Assembly (NCBI GenBank): GCA_965220615.1
Contig: CBDCQL010000002.1
Coordinates: forward strand, 186,001 to 250,000
Length of the DNA stretch: 64,000 nt
Source: JAGWBD01 sp965220615
Lineage (GTDB): Bacteria; Chloroflexota; Anaerolineae; Aggregatilineales; Phototrophicaceae
Reading direction: 5' to 3'
Shown piece after piece: positions 8,638-17,280 of this stretch. The notes below the pieces were generated by a model. The model was not told the origin of the DNA. It ran no database searches and saw only the letters and a program-made list of their open reading frames with translations. Numbering within the stretch: position 1 is the first letter of the stretch; every line of letters begins with the position of its first letter. The position numbers and the translations under genes were made by a program.

Positions 8638-9798
8638 CTACTGTCCCGCCAAATGCAACACCAGACCCGTCACGCCACCAACCAGGACCAGCCAGGTGGC
8701 GTTGACCCGCAGCCGGATGAGCGCCACAAGGGACAAGGCGCAAAGCGCCATCCCCGGCAGCCAAGGTTGACCGACGCTGTCGGTCATGGCTGTGCGCCCC
8801 AGGTCCAGCAGCGTGACCAGAATGGCCGCCACGACGGCGGCATGCACACCGCCCAGAAAGACGCGCACCGGCTGACTTTGCCGCAGGCGCGGGATGAATG
8901 GCGCGCTCAGCATGACGAAGATGAAGGAAGGAAGGAAAATCCCCAGGGTGGCCAGTAGCGCGCCGGGCAGCCCGGCAACGATCATGCCGATGGCTGTGGA
9001 GGTCGTGAGCACCGGGCCCGGAGTCGTCTGGCCGATGGCGATGGCGTCCAGCAGTTGCTGCGCGCCCAGCCAGCCATAACTGACCACCAGGTCCTGCTGG
9101 ACGTAGGCCACCAGCAGATAGCCGCTGCCAAAGAGGATGGCGCCGATACGCAGGAAATAAAGGAACAGCTCGCCCAGGCCCGGCGTGCCCGCTACCAGCA
9201 AGACCTGACCGGGCAAGGCCGGCAGGCCGGTGAGCAAAAAGGCCGGCAGGGCCCTGGTGGCGCGGGACTGCCAGGCCACGTGCAGCAACCCCGTAAGCAA
9301 CATGACCAGGACCTCCGGCAATTCCGTGGCGGCCAGCAGCGCGGCGCTGATTGTGAAAAGCAGCCAGAGCGTTTGTCCCTGAAGGGCGCTGCGCAGCAGG
9401 CGCCATCCTGCGCCGGTGATTACGGCCACGATGACCGGCTGGATGCCGCGAAACAGCGCTGCGACTTCCGGCAGAGCCCCGCTGTTAACGTACAGGACGC
9501 TGAGGGCCAGGGTGATCAGGAAGGCCGGGCCAATGAAACAGAGGCCGCTCAGCAGCGCGCCGGGAATGCCGCGAAGGCTGTGACCGACGTGAATCATCAC
9601 CTCGGTGGAGTTGGGGCCGGGGATCAGGTTGGCGGCGGCGATCAGGTCCAGGTAGTGGTCGCGCGTCAGCCAGCGGCGCCGGGTAACCAGTTCGTCCTCG
9701 GCCAGCGCAATGTGCGCCACCGGGCCGCCAAAGGCCGTGACGCTCAGGCGCAGGAAGACCCGCGCCAGTTCACCGTAGGAGACCAACCGGTCCTTCAA
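8638..9798 (-). CDS. chrA: Chromate transporter ChrA-like membrane protein
   Basis: About 386 residues with many hydrophobic helices and two CHR repeats. The first contains VTAFGGPVAHIALAEDEL and LIPGPNSTE, the second AILFGSGYLLVAYVQQDLV and TTPGPVLT. This is the long-chain ChrA layout, which exports chromate by proton antiport in characterised members. The frame is open further upstream, but that part overlaps the sulfatase gene and encodes an Arg/Cys-rich stretch unlike ChrA. A TTG at 9798, just after the sulfatase stop, is therefore the likelier start. It is the last gene of a leftward run with the sulfatase, FixG-like and FixH-like genes. Confidence 0.88.
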   Translation of the reverse strand: MKDRLVSYGELARVFLRLSVTAFGGPVAHIALAEDELVTRRRWLTRDHYLDLIAAANLIPGPNSTEVMIHVGHSLRGIPGALLSGLCFIGPAFLITLALSVLYVNSGALPEVAALFRGIQPVIVAVITGAGWRLLRSALQGQTLWLLFTISAALLAATELPEVLVMLLTGLLHVAWQSRATRALPAFLLTGLPALPGQVLLVAGTPGLGELFLYFLRIGAILFGSGYLLVAYVQQDLVVSYGWLGAQQLLDAIAIGQTTPGPVLTTSTAIGMIVAGLPGALLATLGIFLPSFIFVMLSAPFIPRLRQSQPVRVFLGGVHAAVVAAILVTLLDLGRTAMTDSVGQPWLPGMALCALSLVALIRLRVNATWLVLVGGVTGLVLHLAGQ

Positions 9799-9805
9799 GG
9801 CAGCG

Positions 9806-11296
9806 TCAGCCCAGCCCCAGCCTCGCCAGGGTTTCCGGTGGCGCCTGGCACTCCGCAAGGCCGGCGCGCAGCAGCTCCTGCATGCGCCGCACCTGCGCCG
9901 GTTCCTGCGCATGCAGGTTGCGGGGCGTGAGCGAGAACTCCTCGCGGCTCCAGAGGAAGTCCGGGCAGGTGTGCGGCTGTGCCGGCACGCGCCACTGCGG
10001 AACTTCCACCCCCGGGATGAAACAGCCGCTGGTCATGACCGGTGAGGTGTTCAGGCCGGTGGTCGAGTACCAGTAGAGCGGACCATCGTCTCGCGAGCTT
10101 TGGGTCAGGGTCCAGTTTTCGTCGCTGACGACCACGCCATCGCCGAAGCGTCCGTAAAGCAGCAGATCGCGATGCCTGTCAGTTTCGCCACGTAGCAAAG
10201 GCAACAACGAGCGCCCATGCGGCCCCTCCGGTTCATCGATCTCCATCATGTCGCGCATCGTCGCGTTGACGTCCAGCGCGTTGGTCAGGGCCTGAATGCG
10301 GCGGCCCTGGCCTGGATGTTGCGGGTGCCAGATCATCAGGGGAATGCGCGCGTGCGATTCCGGATGCGGAAAGTCCTTGGCCCAGATGGTGGGGTTGTCC
10401 AGACCGTTGTAGCAGAGATCGTGACCGTGGTCGGTGGTGACGATGACGGCCGTGTTGTCCCACAATCCCAGTTCGTCCATGCGGTTCCACAGTCTGCCCA
10501 GCCAAGCGTCGACCATCGTGACGTTGCCCTCGTACTGCGCGCGGATCCAGGCCAGTTCGTCGGGGGAAGCGCCGCGCACGAAGCGTCTGGTCTCCTCGGG
10601 CTCCTGATAAGGCGGCCAGGGGTTGTAGTCCGGGTTGTCGATGCCGCCCGTGTAGAGACTGCGGTAGGGCTCCGGCACGTGGAAGGGCTCGTGCGGGTCG
10701 AAGGACTCCACCCATAGCAGAAAGCGCTCGTGCTCGCGGTTGGCTTCCAGCCAGTCCGCCGCGCGGCACATGACCTGGGCCGCCGGGAACTCCTCTTCGA
10801 TTTCCCAGTTGCGCGCGTTGGCGAAATACTGGGTGCCGCGCGCGTCATAGTGGCGGCTCCTGCCGCGGCGCCCGCGATTGATGGCCCGCGCCCAGCCGGG
10901 CGCGTCGTCCACCGGCGCCGTGTCCCACATGTCGTTTTCGGAGCCGCGCACGAATTCCACGCCGTGGAAAGGCTCGAAGTAGCCGTGCGCCTTGTCTTCC
11001 CAGTAGTGGTAGTGGTCGGTGACCATCTGTGTCACGCATCCGGCGGCGCCGGCCTCGGCGGCCAGATGGCGGTCCCAGGGCTCGACGTGGCCCCAGCCGC
11101 GCCACAGAAATTCCTGGCGGCCGGTGAAGAGTTCGCGCCGCGCCGGCATGCAGGGCGCGGAACTGATGAAATGGTTGTCGAAAACGGCGGCCCGTTCCGC
11201 GAAGCGGCTGAGATTGGGCGTCTGGACGTGGGTGTCCTGGTAGGCCTGCAGGGCGTGAAAGTTCAGGCTGTCGAGCAACACGGTGATGACGTTCAT
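9806..11296 (-). CDS. Sulfatase (arylsulfatase/alkaline phosphatase superfamily)
   Basis: A 496-residue formylglycine-dependent sulfatase. The start at 11296 gives MNVITVLLDSLN, placing the metal-binding Asp9 in the usual position. The sulfatase signature C-x-P-x-R is CMPAR, with Cys49 the residue converted to formylglycine. TTDHGHD is the conserved downstream metal-binding segment. No signal peptide is seen, so it may act in the cytoplasm or use another route. A further in-frame ATG 27 bases upstream exists but adds residues that do not fit the family. Substrate unknown. It is followed seven bases later by chrA. Confidence 0.9.
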   Translation of the reverse strand: MNVITVLLDSLNFHALQAYQDTHVQTPNLSRFAERAAVFDNHFISSAPCMPARRELFTGRQEFLWRGWGHVEPWDRHLAAEAGAAGCVTQMVTDHYHYWEDKAHGYFEPFHGVEFVRGSENDMWDTAPVDDAPGWARAINRGRRGRSRHYDARGTQYFANARNWEIEEEFPAAQVMCRAADWLEANREHERFLLWVESFDPHEPFHVPEPYRSLYTGGIDNPDYNPWPPYQEPEETRRFVRGASPDELAWIRAQYEGNVTMVDAWLGRLWNRMDELGLWDNTAVIVTTDHGHDLCYNGLDNPTIWAKDFPHPESHARIPLMIWHPQHPGQGRRIQALTNALDVNATMRDMMEIDEPEGPHGRSLLPLLRGETDRHRDLLLYGRFGDGVVVSDENWTLTQSSRDDGPLYWYSTTGLNTSPVMTSGCFIPGVEVPQWRVPAQPHTCPDFLWSREEFSLTPRNLHAQEPAQVRRMQELLRAGLAECQAPPETLARLGLG

Positions 11297-11329
11297 GGCG
11301 GGCCTCCATGAGCGGACCGGCAAGGGGGG

Positions 11330-12796
11330 TCAGGAGAACAGAATTGAACCGCGCATTTCCATCGGCTGGCTGAAGATCCAGACGGCGATAAAGGCGATGG
11401 CCAGCAACAACAGCGCCCAGGGAAGCATACCCGGCACAGCGTCGCGGCGGTACATACGCGCAGCCGCCCGTTGCGCGATCAGCAGGCTCCACACCAGGCC
11501 GCCGGCGATGGCGACGAGTTGCACCAGGCCGATCAGGGTCTCGTCCAGACTGGAGCCGAAGCGCGCCCAGTCTCCATCCTGGCCGAGAAACTCCTGCAAC
11601 ACGGGGATGAAGCTGAAGGGCGCAAGCAGCAGATGAAAGCTGTAGTGGGCGATCCAAACGCCCAGCCCGACCGGCACAAAGGCCGGCGCAAAGGCGGCCA
11701 CGGTGCTGCGCAGATTGTGCTTGCGCCGCGAGCCACTGAGCAGGCGTCCCAGTTGCGCCGCCAGCAACGTGAGCAGTGCAGGCACCAGCAGGCTGGTCAC
11801 ACCAAAGACCAGCAGCAGCACGATCAACTCGCTGTGCAGTTTAAGGGTCTCCGCAAGGGACTGCTGCAGGGCGTAGACCGGTGACACCATCCCGAAGGCG
11901 TTGGTCAGCCCCATCGCCGCCAGCAGGATGACCAGAAGCGAGACTTCAAGGCGCTGCGGCCACGCGCCGGGCTGCAAGAGCTCGCGTCCGGGCCTGCGCG
12001 CCATCAGGCCGATGTTGTCGTGCGGGCAGGCGCGTACGCAGTCCAGGCAAAGCGTGCAATCAAGGTTGCTGCGGATCTGCGGTGCGAACAGTGAGGTACC
12101 GCAACCCGGCGTACCCTGCGGTCCGTGCTGCACCTCGAGCTGGCCACCACCGGGGATGTCGTCAAGACGGACCATGGGCGCCGCGGCGTAACTGCCGTTG
12201 ACGCACTCGTGGCCGACGCAGTGACGGCAGATCTCCGCGTCCTTCACCGCGATCTGCGTCGGCGCGCTGGTGGCATAGACGAAGTTGAAGCTGCCGAGCG
12301 GGCAAACGTACTTGCAAAAGGCCGATTCGCGAAAGGCGACTTCCAGCAGGAAAGAGGCGACGAAGTAGGCGATGATGAGCCAGGCCGTCAGCCAGGGGCT
12401 GGCCCAAAGGTCTAGCCATTCGTAAAGCAGGAAGAGCGTGAAGAGGCTGGCGAGGGCCAGCCACTTGTTGCGCAGAAAGCGCGGGAAACTGCGGCCGCGG
12501 CTGAAGCGTTTACCCAGTGTGCGCGGCAGGGCGAAGGGGCAAGCCATGCAGAAGAGGTTGCCCGCCAGCAGCAGAATGAGCACCACCAGACCGCGATAGT
12601 GCACCCAGGGCGCGACTGTGGCCAGATTTCGCGCGGCAGATTGCGGGCCAGTCAGTCCGTCGACGACCAGCAGAACGGCTGCCAGCAGCAGTATGCCCTG
12701 CAGAAACAGGCGGCCCCGTCGCCAGTGCAGAAAGCGTCCGATAAAAGGCCATTGCAGGACGTCCGCCGCACTGGCGGGACGATACAGGTTGCTCAC
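11330..12796 (-). CDS. Polytopic 4Fe-4S membrane protein, FixG/NapH/NosR-like polyferredoxin
   Basis: About 488 residues. After a short N-terminus there are several transmembrane helices, including one with NLFCMACPFAL, then CKYVCPLGS, CRHCVGHEC, and a classical CTLCLDCVRACP 4Fe-4S motif (about residue 247). More membrane helices follow at the C-terminus. The pattern resembles the electron-transfer polyferredoxins FixG/CcoG, NapH and NosR. The gene just upstream encodes a FixH-like lipoprotein, so a role in copper or oxidase maturation, or another respiratory function, is plausible but inferred. A GTG at 12796 is preferred. It is downstream of the preceding stop and behind a GA-rich stretch. 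ATG codons at 12910 and 12865 would overlap the upstream gene. Confidence 0.82.
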   Translation of the reverse strand: MSNLYRPASAADVLQWPFIGRFLHWRRGRLFLQGILLLAAVLLVVDGLTGPQSAARNLATVAPWVHYRGLVVLILLLAGNLFCMACPFALPRTLGKRFSRGRSFPRFLRNKWLALASLFTLFLLYEWLDLWASPWLTAWLIIAYFVASFLLEVAFRESAFCKYVCPLGSFNFVYATSAPTQIAVKDAEICRHCVGHECVNGSYAAAPMVRLDDIPGGGQLEVQHGPQGTPGCGTSLFAPQIRSNLDCTLCLDCVRACPHDNIGLMARRPGRELLQPGAWPQRLEVSLLVILLAAMGLTNAFGMVSPVYALQQSLAETLKLHSELIVLLLVFGVTSLLVPALLTLLAAQLGRLLSGSRRKHNLRSTVAAFAPAFVPVGLGVWIAHYSFHLLLAPFSFIPVLQEFLGQDGDWARFGSSLDETLIGLVQLVAIAGGLVWSLLIAQRAAARMYRRDAVPGMLPWALLLLAIAFIAVWIFSQPMEMRGSILFS

Positions 12797-12827
12797 TGGC
12801 GCCGGCCGTTCATGGCAACTGGCAGGT

Positions 12828-13523
12828 TTAGCCCTCCTCTTCCTCTTCCCCGGTTTCGTCGTCATTGGAGCGGTCCTGCCAGGCGCCAAAGGGCGTCTCG
12901 GCGGCCGCACCGCCGCGACTGATGCCGCCCATGCCGCGCAAGGTGGGGATGGGCGTCGGCTCCGCTTCCTCCGCTTCCTGGGTCATTGCCTGTTGCGTGC
13001 GGTCGGGCGTGCCCTGCCAGGCGCCAAAGGGCGTCTCGGCGGCCGCACCGCCGCGACTGATGCCGCCCATGCCGCGCAGGGTGGGGATGGGCGTCGGTCC
13101 CTCCCCGTCTTCAGGTACCGGAGTCGGGGTCGCTTCTTCCATGGCTTCACTGACGTTTACGTCGAAGGTCTCTTCCAGACTGCTGTCGTCGGCGAAGCTG
13201 AGCTTGACGGTCACCGTCCAGTCGCCCGCCATGGTCCACTCGAAGGACAGGCGATAGCGGCCGTTGGAACCCTGTACGTCGTCGCGCAGGACCGGCTGCA
13301 TGCCGGCGTGGTCCATGTCGCCGCGCACGTCCACCCGTTCAGGGCTCACGGCCCTGCCATCGGCGTCGGCGATGTTGATCAGGAATTCGGCCTCGCCCAC
13401 ACGGGCGTCGGTCGGCAGGACCCTCAGGTCGATCGTCAGGTCCGCCTCTGCGGCCGGCGTACTTTCCTGGCGGCAGGCGGCAACAAGCACAAGGCACAAG
13501 ATCAGGAAGATGACTCTGCGCAT
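12828..13523 (-). CDS. FixH/YtkA-like lipoprotein with duplicated C-terminal repeat
   Basis: A 231-residue lipoprotein: signal FLILCLVLVAACRQ with lipobox Cys17, then a beta-sandwich segment (about 25-120) containing GDMDHAGMQPV and GRYRLSFEWTMAGDWTVTVKL, typical of FixH/YtkA-like domains. The Met/His cluster may bind metal. The low-complexity C-terminus carries the same unit twice (PTPIPTLRGMGGISRGG then AAAETPFGAW), encoded by 85-bp near-identical direct repeats, and ends in an acidic run. It is the first gene of the leftward cluster with the polyferredoxin, sulfatase and chrA. Confidence 0.8.
   Translation of the reverse strand: MRRVIFLILCLVLVAACRQESTPAAEADLTIDLRVLPTDARVGEAEFLINIADADGRAVSPERVDVRGDMDHAGMQPVLRDDVQGSNGRYRLSFEWTMAGDWTVTVKLSFADDSSLEETFDVNVSEAMEEATPTPVPEDGEGPTPIPTLRGMGGISRGGAAAETPFGAWQGTPDRTQQAMTQEAEEAEPTPIPTLRGMGGISRGGAAAETPFGAWQDRSNDDETGEEEEEG
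12875..13097. repeat. 85-bp direct repeats inside the FixH-like lipoprotein gene
   Basis: Copies at 12875-12959 and 13013-13097 differ at a single base (CAAGGTG versus CAGGGTG). The 53 bases between them differ. Both are in the same reading frame, so the protein carries the unit twice. The near identity points to a recent duplication or ongoing homogenisation. Confidence 0.9.
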
Positions 13524-13634
13524 CGGGATCGTTCCTGTTTCACAATTGCGACCGCTTCCAGTTTAGCAGCCTGCGCGCCGCTTGTCAGGTCTGCGGCTTT
13601 CCGGCAAACTGGGTCTTCTTGAGAAGAATACGGC

Positions 13635-14648
13635 GTGGTGATGCCCCCCAGTTTTTACGTTTTTCACGGGACGCAGGAATTGCTGCTCGAAGAAGAGTTG
13701 CAAAAGCTGCGCGCCCGAATGCCCGAAGATACCGGCGACCTTAACATCACGGAACTGGACGGCGCGACCGTGCGCGTTGCCGAAGTACTCAACCTGGCCA
13801 GCACCAGCCCCTTCCTGGCCGGCCAGCGCCTGGTGATCGTGCGCGGCCTGCTCTCCTGGCTGACCCGCAGGGGCGCGGGGGCAGCCGGCAAGCGCGAGGC
13901 CGACGCGCTCTACGAGGGTCTGACCGGGCTGCCTTCCTCCGCGCGCCTCGTCCTCGTTGAACACCGTGACCTGGAACCTCCGGGTCGCGGCCGACCCCGG
14001 CGCAATCGCTTTGTGCAACTGGCTCAGGAGGATGGCGGCGGCTACACGCGCGCCTTCCGGCTGCCTCAGGATATTGGCGGCTGGATTCAGCGCCGGGCGC
14101 GGGAGCGCCATGACGCGGAAATCGGCCGGGCAGCGGCCATGGCGCTGGCGGAAGTCACGCGCGGGGACCTGCGCCGCGTCGACAACGAACTGCTCAAACT
14201 GGCCAGTTACGTCGACGGCGAACGCGCCATTGACGAAGAAGACGTGGCGCTGCTGACCCCCTGGGTCGCCGAGGCGCGCACCTTTGACCTGACCGACGCC
14301 CTCGCCGGGCGGCGTGCGTCGCGGGCGCAGGAGTTGTTGCAGCAGATGCTGGCCGAGGACAGCAGCAGCGATGGCCTGATCCTCTTTGCCACCGTCGTGA
14401 CCCATTTCCGCCGTCTGTTGCTGACGCGCGAACACATGCTGCTGCAGGGCTCGGCGCAGGGACTGGCGCAGTCGCTGGGCGTTCGGCCCGGTCGTTACTT
14501 GAACAAGCTGCAGCAGCAGGCGCGGCTTTTTGAACTGGCGGACCTGGAGGCCATCCATCGCAAGCTGCAGGCGGACGATCTTGCCATGAAGACTGGCGTC
14601 CTGCGGCCCGGTCTTGCGCTGGAAATGCTGGTGGCCGCCCTTGCCTGA
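13635..14648 (+). CDS. holA: DNA polymerase III subunit delta
   Basis: A 337-residue HolA: MPPSFYVFHGTQELLLEEEL at the start, SPFLAGQRLVIVRGL in domain I, DLRRVDNELLKLASYVDG in the second domain and a helical C-terminus. It opens the beta sliding clamp within the clamp loader at the replication fork. Length and organisation are normal. Three start codons occur in a row (GTG 13635, GTG 13638, ATG 13641). The GAGAAG at 13621 fits the first best, but ATG 13641 is equally possible. Confidence 0.92.
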   Translation: MVMPPSFYVFHGTQELLLEEELQKLRARMPEDTGDLNITELDGATVRVAEVLNLASTSPFLAGQRLVIVRGLLSWLTRRGAGAAGKREADALYEGLTGLPSSARLVLVEHRDLEPPGRGRPRRNRFVQLAQEDGGGYTRAFRLPQDIGGWIQRRARERHDAEIGRAAAMALAEVTRGDLRRVDNELLKLASYVDGERAIDEEDVALLTPWVAEARTFDLTDALAGRRASRAQELLQQMLAEDSSSDGLILFATVVTHFRRLLLTREHMLLQGSAQGLAQSLGVRPGRYLNKLQQQARLFELADLEAIHRKLQADDLAMKTGVLRPGLALEMLVAALA

Positions 14649-14733
14649 ATGGGGCGTCGACGGCAGACTTTGCCACCGTTGCAGCTTTTCATCGTAGAAT
14701 CTCTGGAGATTGCGGGGAGACGGGGAAGGGACC

Positions 14734-15060
14734 ATGAGCGTAGTCGCACTTGTCGTGCTGCTGGTTTTGATCTTGCTGGGCTTTCAGGTTCTCGTGGGCC
14801 TGGGGGTAGCAGCAGTGGGGCTGATTATCGCGCTGCTGCCTGCGGCCCTCGTGGGCTATCTGGCCGGCCACATTATGAGCGGTGGTGGCTACGGCCCGGT
14901 CGCCAACGTCCTGCTGGGTTTGGGCGGCGCCATCGTCGGCAACCTGTTGCTGAACCTGTTGGGTGTCAATGTCGGCGAGGGATTCGTCGAAAACATCGCC
15001 GTCGGCGTGGTCGGCGCGGTGGTGCTGGTGTGGCTGGGGCGCGTCGTCGGCCGCCGCTGA
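14734..15060 (+). CDS. GlsB/YeaQ/YmgE-family small membrane protein
   Basis: A 108-residue, very hydrophobic protein with about three to four transmembrane helices. The glycine-rich segment GYLAGHIMSGGGYGPVANVLLGLGGAIVG is summarised here by its ends GYLAGHIM and GLGGAIVG, typical of the transglycosylase-associated YeaQ family, linked to stress in other bacteria. GGGGAAGGG ahead of the ATG at 14734 is a good ribosome binding site and rules out the upstream in-frame start. Confidence 0.85.
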   Translation: MSVVALVVLLVLILLGFQVLVGLGVAAVGLIIALLPAALVGYLAGHIMSGGGYGPVANVLLGLGGAIVGNLLLNLLGVNVGEGFVENIAVGVVGAVVLVWLGRVVGRR

Positions 15061-15156
15061 GGGGCGCAGGACCTTCTCACATTCTTGACTTTAATCTGGC
15101 AGCAAGGCCCGCGGCGGGTTAGCATCCGCCTGAAACCAGAAACGTGAAGGGCCCCT

Positions 15157-16593
15157 GTGGGACTTGAAGCCAACCGTTTTGCCGAGGCCGCCAGCCGCGC
15201 CCTGAAGGACAAACAACTGAAGGCTGCGCTGGACCACAACGCCCGGCTCGCCGACGCGACGCGCGTCAAGAGCATGGCCGCCACCACCGGCTCGGAGGCC
15301 CTGCGGCAACAGGGACGGGGCGCCCGTCTGCGCGGCCTGGCCCAATTGCCCGAGCTCCTTGAGCAGACCGAAGCGCAGATCTCGGCGCGCGGCGGGCAGG
15401 TGCTCTGGGCGCGGGACGCCGATGAAGCCAACCGGCACGTGCTGGACATTTGCCAGCGCCACGACCTGAAGTTCGGCGTCAAGAGCAAGAGCATGGTCAC
15501 CGAGGAACTTCATCTGGTGCCCTTCCTTGAGCAGCACGGCGTCCGCATGCTGGAGACGGACCTGGGCGAATTCGTTGTGCAGGTGGATGAAAGCCGCCCC
15601 AGTCACATTGTCGCGCCGATCATGCACATGAAAAAGGAAGGGATCCACAAGCTCTTCGTCGAGAAACTGGGCATGGAGTCGATGGAAGACGACATCGATC
15701 CCCAGGTCATGACCCGCTTCGCGCGCCAGCATTTGCGGCGGCAGTATTTCGAGGCTGACTTCGGCATCACCGGCGGCAACTTCATCATCGCCGAGACCGG
15801 AACGATCGCCATCACCACCAACGAGGGCAACGCGCGGCTCGGCACGGCGCTGCAGCCGGTGCACGTCGCCATCGTCGGCATTGAGAAGGTCATCCCTACC
15901 TGGGAGGACTACGCCACCCTTGTGCAGACCCTGGCGCGCAGCGCGACCGGTCAGCAACTCTCCGTCTACAGCACGCTCTACAACGGGCCGGCCCTGGAGG
16001 GTGAAGGCGACGGCCCGCAACACTACTACGTCATTCTGGTGGACAACGGCCGCAGCGACATCTATGGCACGCAGTATTCGGAGGCCCTGGCCTGCATCCG
16101 CTGCGGCGCCTGCCTGAACACCTGTCCCGTTTACCAGAACGTGGGCGGCCACGCCTACGGCGCGGTCTACCCCGGGCCGATCGGCTCGGTCATCACGCCA
16201 TTGCTCACCGGTGTGGAGAACGCCACGCCATTGCCTTTTGCCAGCAGCCTCTGCGGGGCTTGCAAGGAGGCCTGCCCGGTGGACATCAACATCCCGGACA
16301 TGTTGCTGGGGTTGCGTCACGACCTGCAACAGGAGCAGAGTCCCCTGTGGCGCATGGGCATGCAGGCCTGGAGCTGGAGCTTCAGCCATCCGCTGCTCTA
16401 TGAGACCGGGCGCAAGGTCAGCGCCGCGCTGAGCGGTGCCTTTTCCGGTGAAGACGGGAAACTGCGCAACCTGCCGGGCCCGCTAGGCGCATGGACCGAG
16501 CACCGTGATTTCCCGCCTTTCCCGCAGGAGTCCTTCCATGACTGGTGGCGCCGCGAACGCGACGGGCAGTCGGATCAGGACGGGGACTCATGA
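15157..16593 (+). CDS. lutB: LutB-like iron-sulfur protein (LUD domain plus two 4Fe-4S motifs)
   Basis: A 478-residue protein. The LUD domain spans about 60-300 (GITGGNFIIAETGTIAITTN). A ferredoxin part follows with CIRCGACLNTCPVYQ (about 312) and CGACKEACPVDINIPDM (about 367). In Bacillus, LutABC oxidises L-lactate to pyruvate with LutB as the iron-sulfur electron carrier. The GTG at 15157 follows GTGAAGGG. Its stop overlaps the ATG of lutC by four bases (ATGA), so the two are translationally coupled. No lutA is adjacent. Confidence 0.9.
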   Translation: MGLEANRFAEAASRALKDKQLKAALDHNARLADATRVKSMAATTGSEALRQQGRGARLRGLAQLPELLEQTEAQISARGGQVLWARDADEANRHVLDICQRHDLKFGVKSKSMVTEELHLVPFLEQHGVRMLETDLGEFVVQVDESRPSHIVAPIMHMKKEGIHKLFVEKLGMESMEDDIDPQVMTRFARQHLRRQYFEADFGITGGNFIIAETGTIAITTNEGNARLGTALQPVHVAIVGIEKVIPTWEDYATLVQTLARSATGQQLSVYSTLYNGPALEGEGDGPQHYYVILVDNGRSDIYGTQYSEALACIRCGACLNTCPVYQNVGGHAYGAVYPGPIGSVITPLLTGVENATPLPFASSLCGACKEACPVDINIPDMLLGLRHDLQQEQSPLWRMGMQAWSWSFSHPLLYETGRKVSAALSGAFSGEDGKLRNLPGPLGAWTEHRDFPPFPQESFHDWWRRERDGQSDQDGDS

Positions 16594-17270
16594 GCGAGGC
16601 CCGCGCGCAAATCCTCACCCGTCTGCGCGAGGCCCGCGACGGTCTGCCGGACGCGCCAGCGCGGCCGGAAACGTATCAGCCGGTTTCGATTCTCGACGAC
16701 GAGTCACCAGAAGGATTGCTGACCCGCTTCAGGAAGGAACTGGAACGCCTGCAGGGCGAGGTCTACGTTGTCGCGGACGAGGAAGCCGCCCTGGACAAGG
16801 TGCTGTCGCTGCTGGCGGAAAGCGGAGCGCGCCGCGCCCTGACCTGGGACTGGCCGCACATTCCGCTGCCCGGACTTTCCCTGGCTCTCGAGGACGCCGG
16901 CGTCGAAGCGTTGCAGGCGACGCCTGACAACCGGGAGGCCTGCGAGGCGGCGGAGGCCGCCATCAGCGGCGCGGACGCGGCCATCGCGGCCACGGGCTCG
17001 CTGGTGGTCAGCACGGCGCCCGGCATGGGCCGCCTGGCGACCCTGTTGCCACCGCAGCACATTGTGTTGTTGCGTCAGGAACAGCTCTTGCCGAGCCTGG
17101 AGACCTGGGTGGCGCAGCAACGCGCCGACGACCTGTCCCACCTGGGCACCCGCAGCAACCTCTGCATCATCACCGGTCCCAGTCGCACCGCGGACATTGA
17201 AAAGAACCTGGTGTTGGGCGTGCATGGACCGGGCCGCCTGCAAGTCGTCGTGGTCGAAGGGGAAGCCTGA
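16590..17270 (+). CDS. lutC: LutC-like LUD-domain protein
   Basis: A 226-residue LUD-domain protein (DUF162). GADAAIAATGSLVVST and LSHLGTRSNLCIITGPSRTADIEKNLVLGVHGPG, here abbreviated as TRSNLCIITGPSRTADIE, are the family signature. It is the third component of the lactate utilisation complex in species where the operon has been studied. The start is set by the ATGA overlap with lutB. Confidence 0.9.
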   Translation: MSEARAQILTRLREARDGLPDAPARPETYQPVSILDDESPEGLLTRFRKELERLQGEVYVVADEEAALDKVLSLLAESGARRALTWDWPHIPLPGLSLALEDAGVEALQATPDNREACEAAEAAISGADAAIAATGSLVVSTAPGMGRLATLLPPQHIVLLRQEQLLPSLETWVAQQRADDLSHLGTRSNLCIITGPSRTADIEKNLVLGVHGPGRLQVVVVEGEA

Positions 17271-17280
17271 GCCCCGGCGC

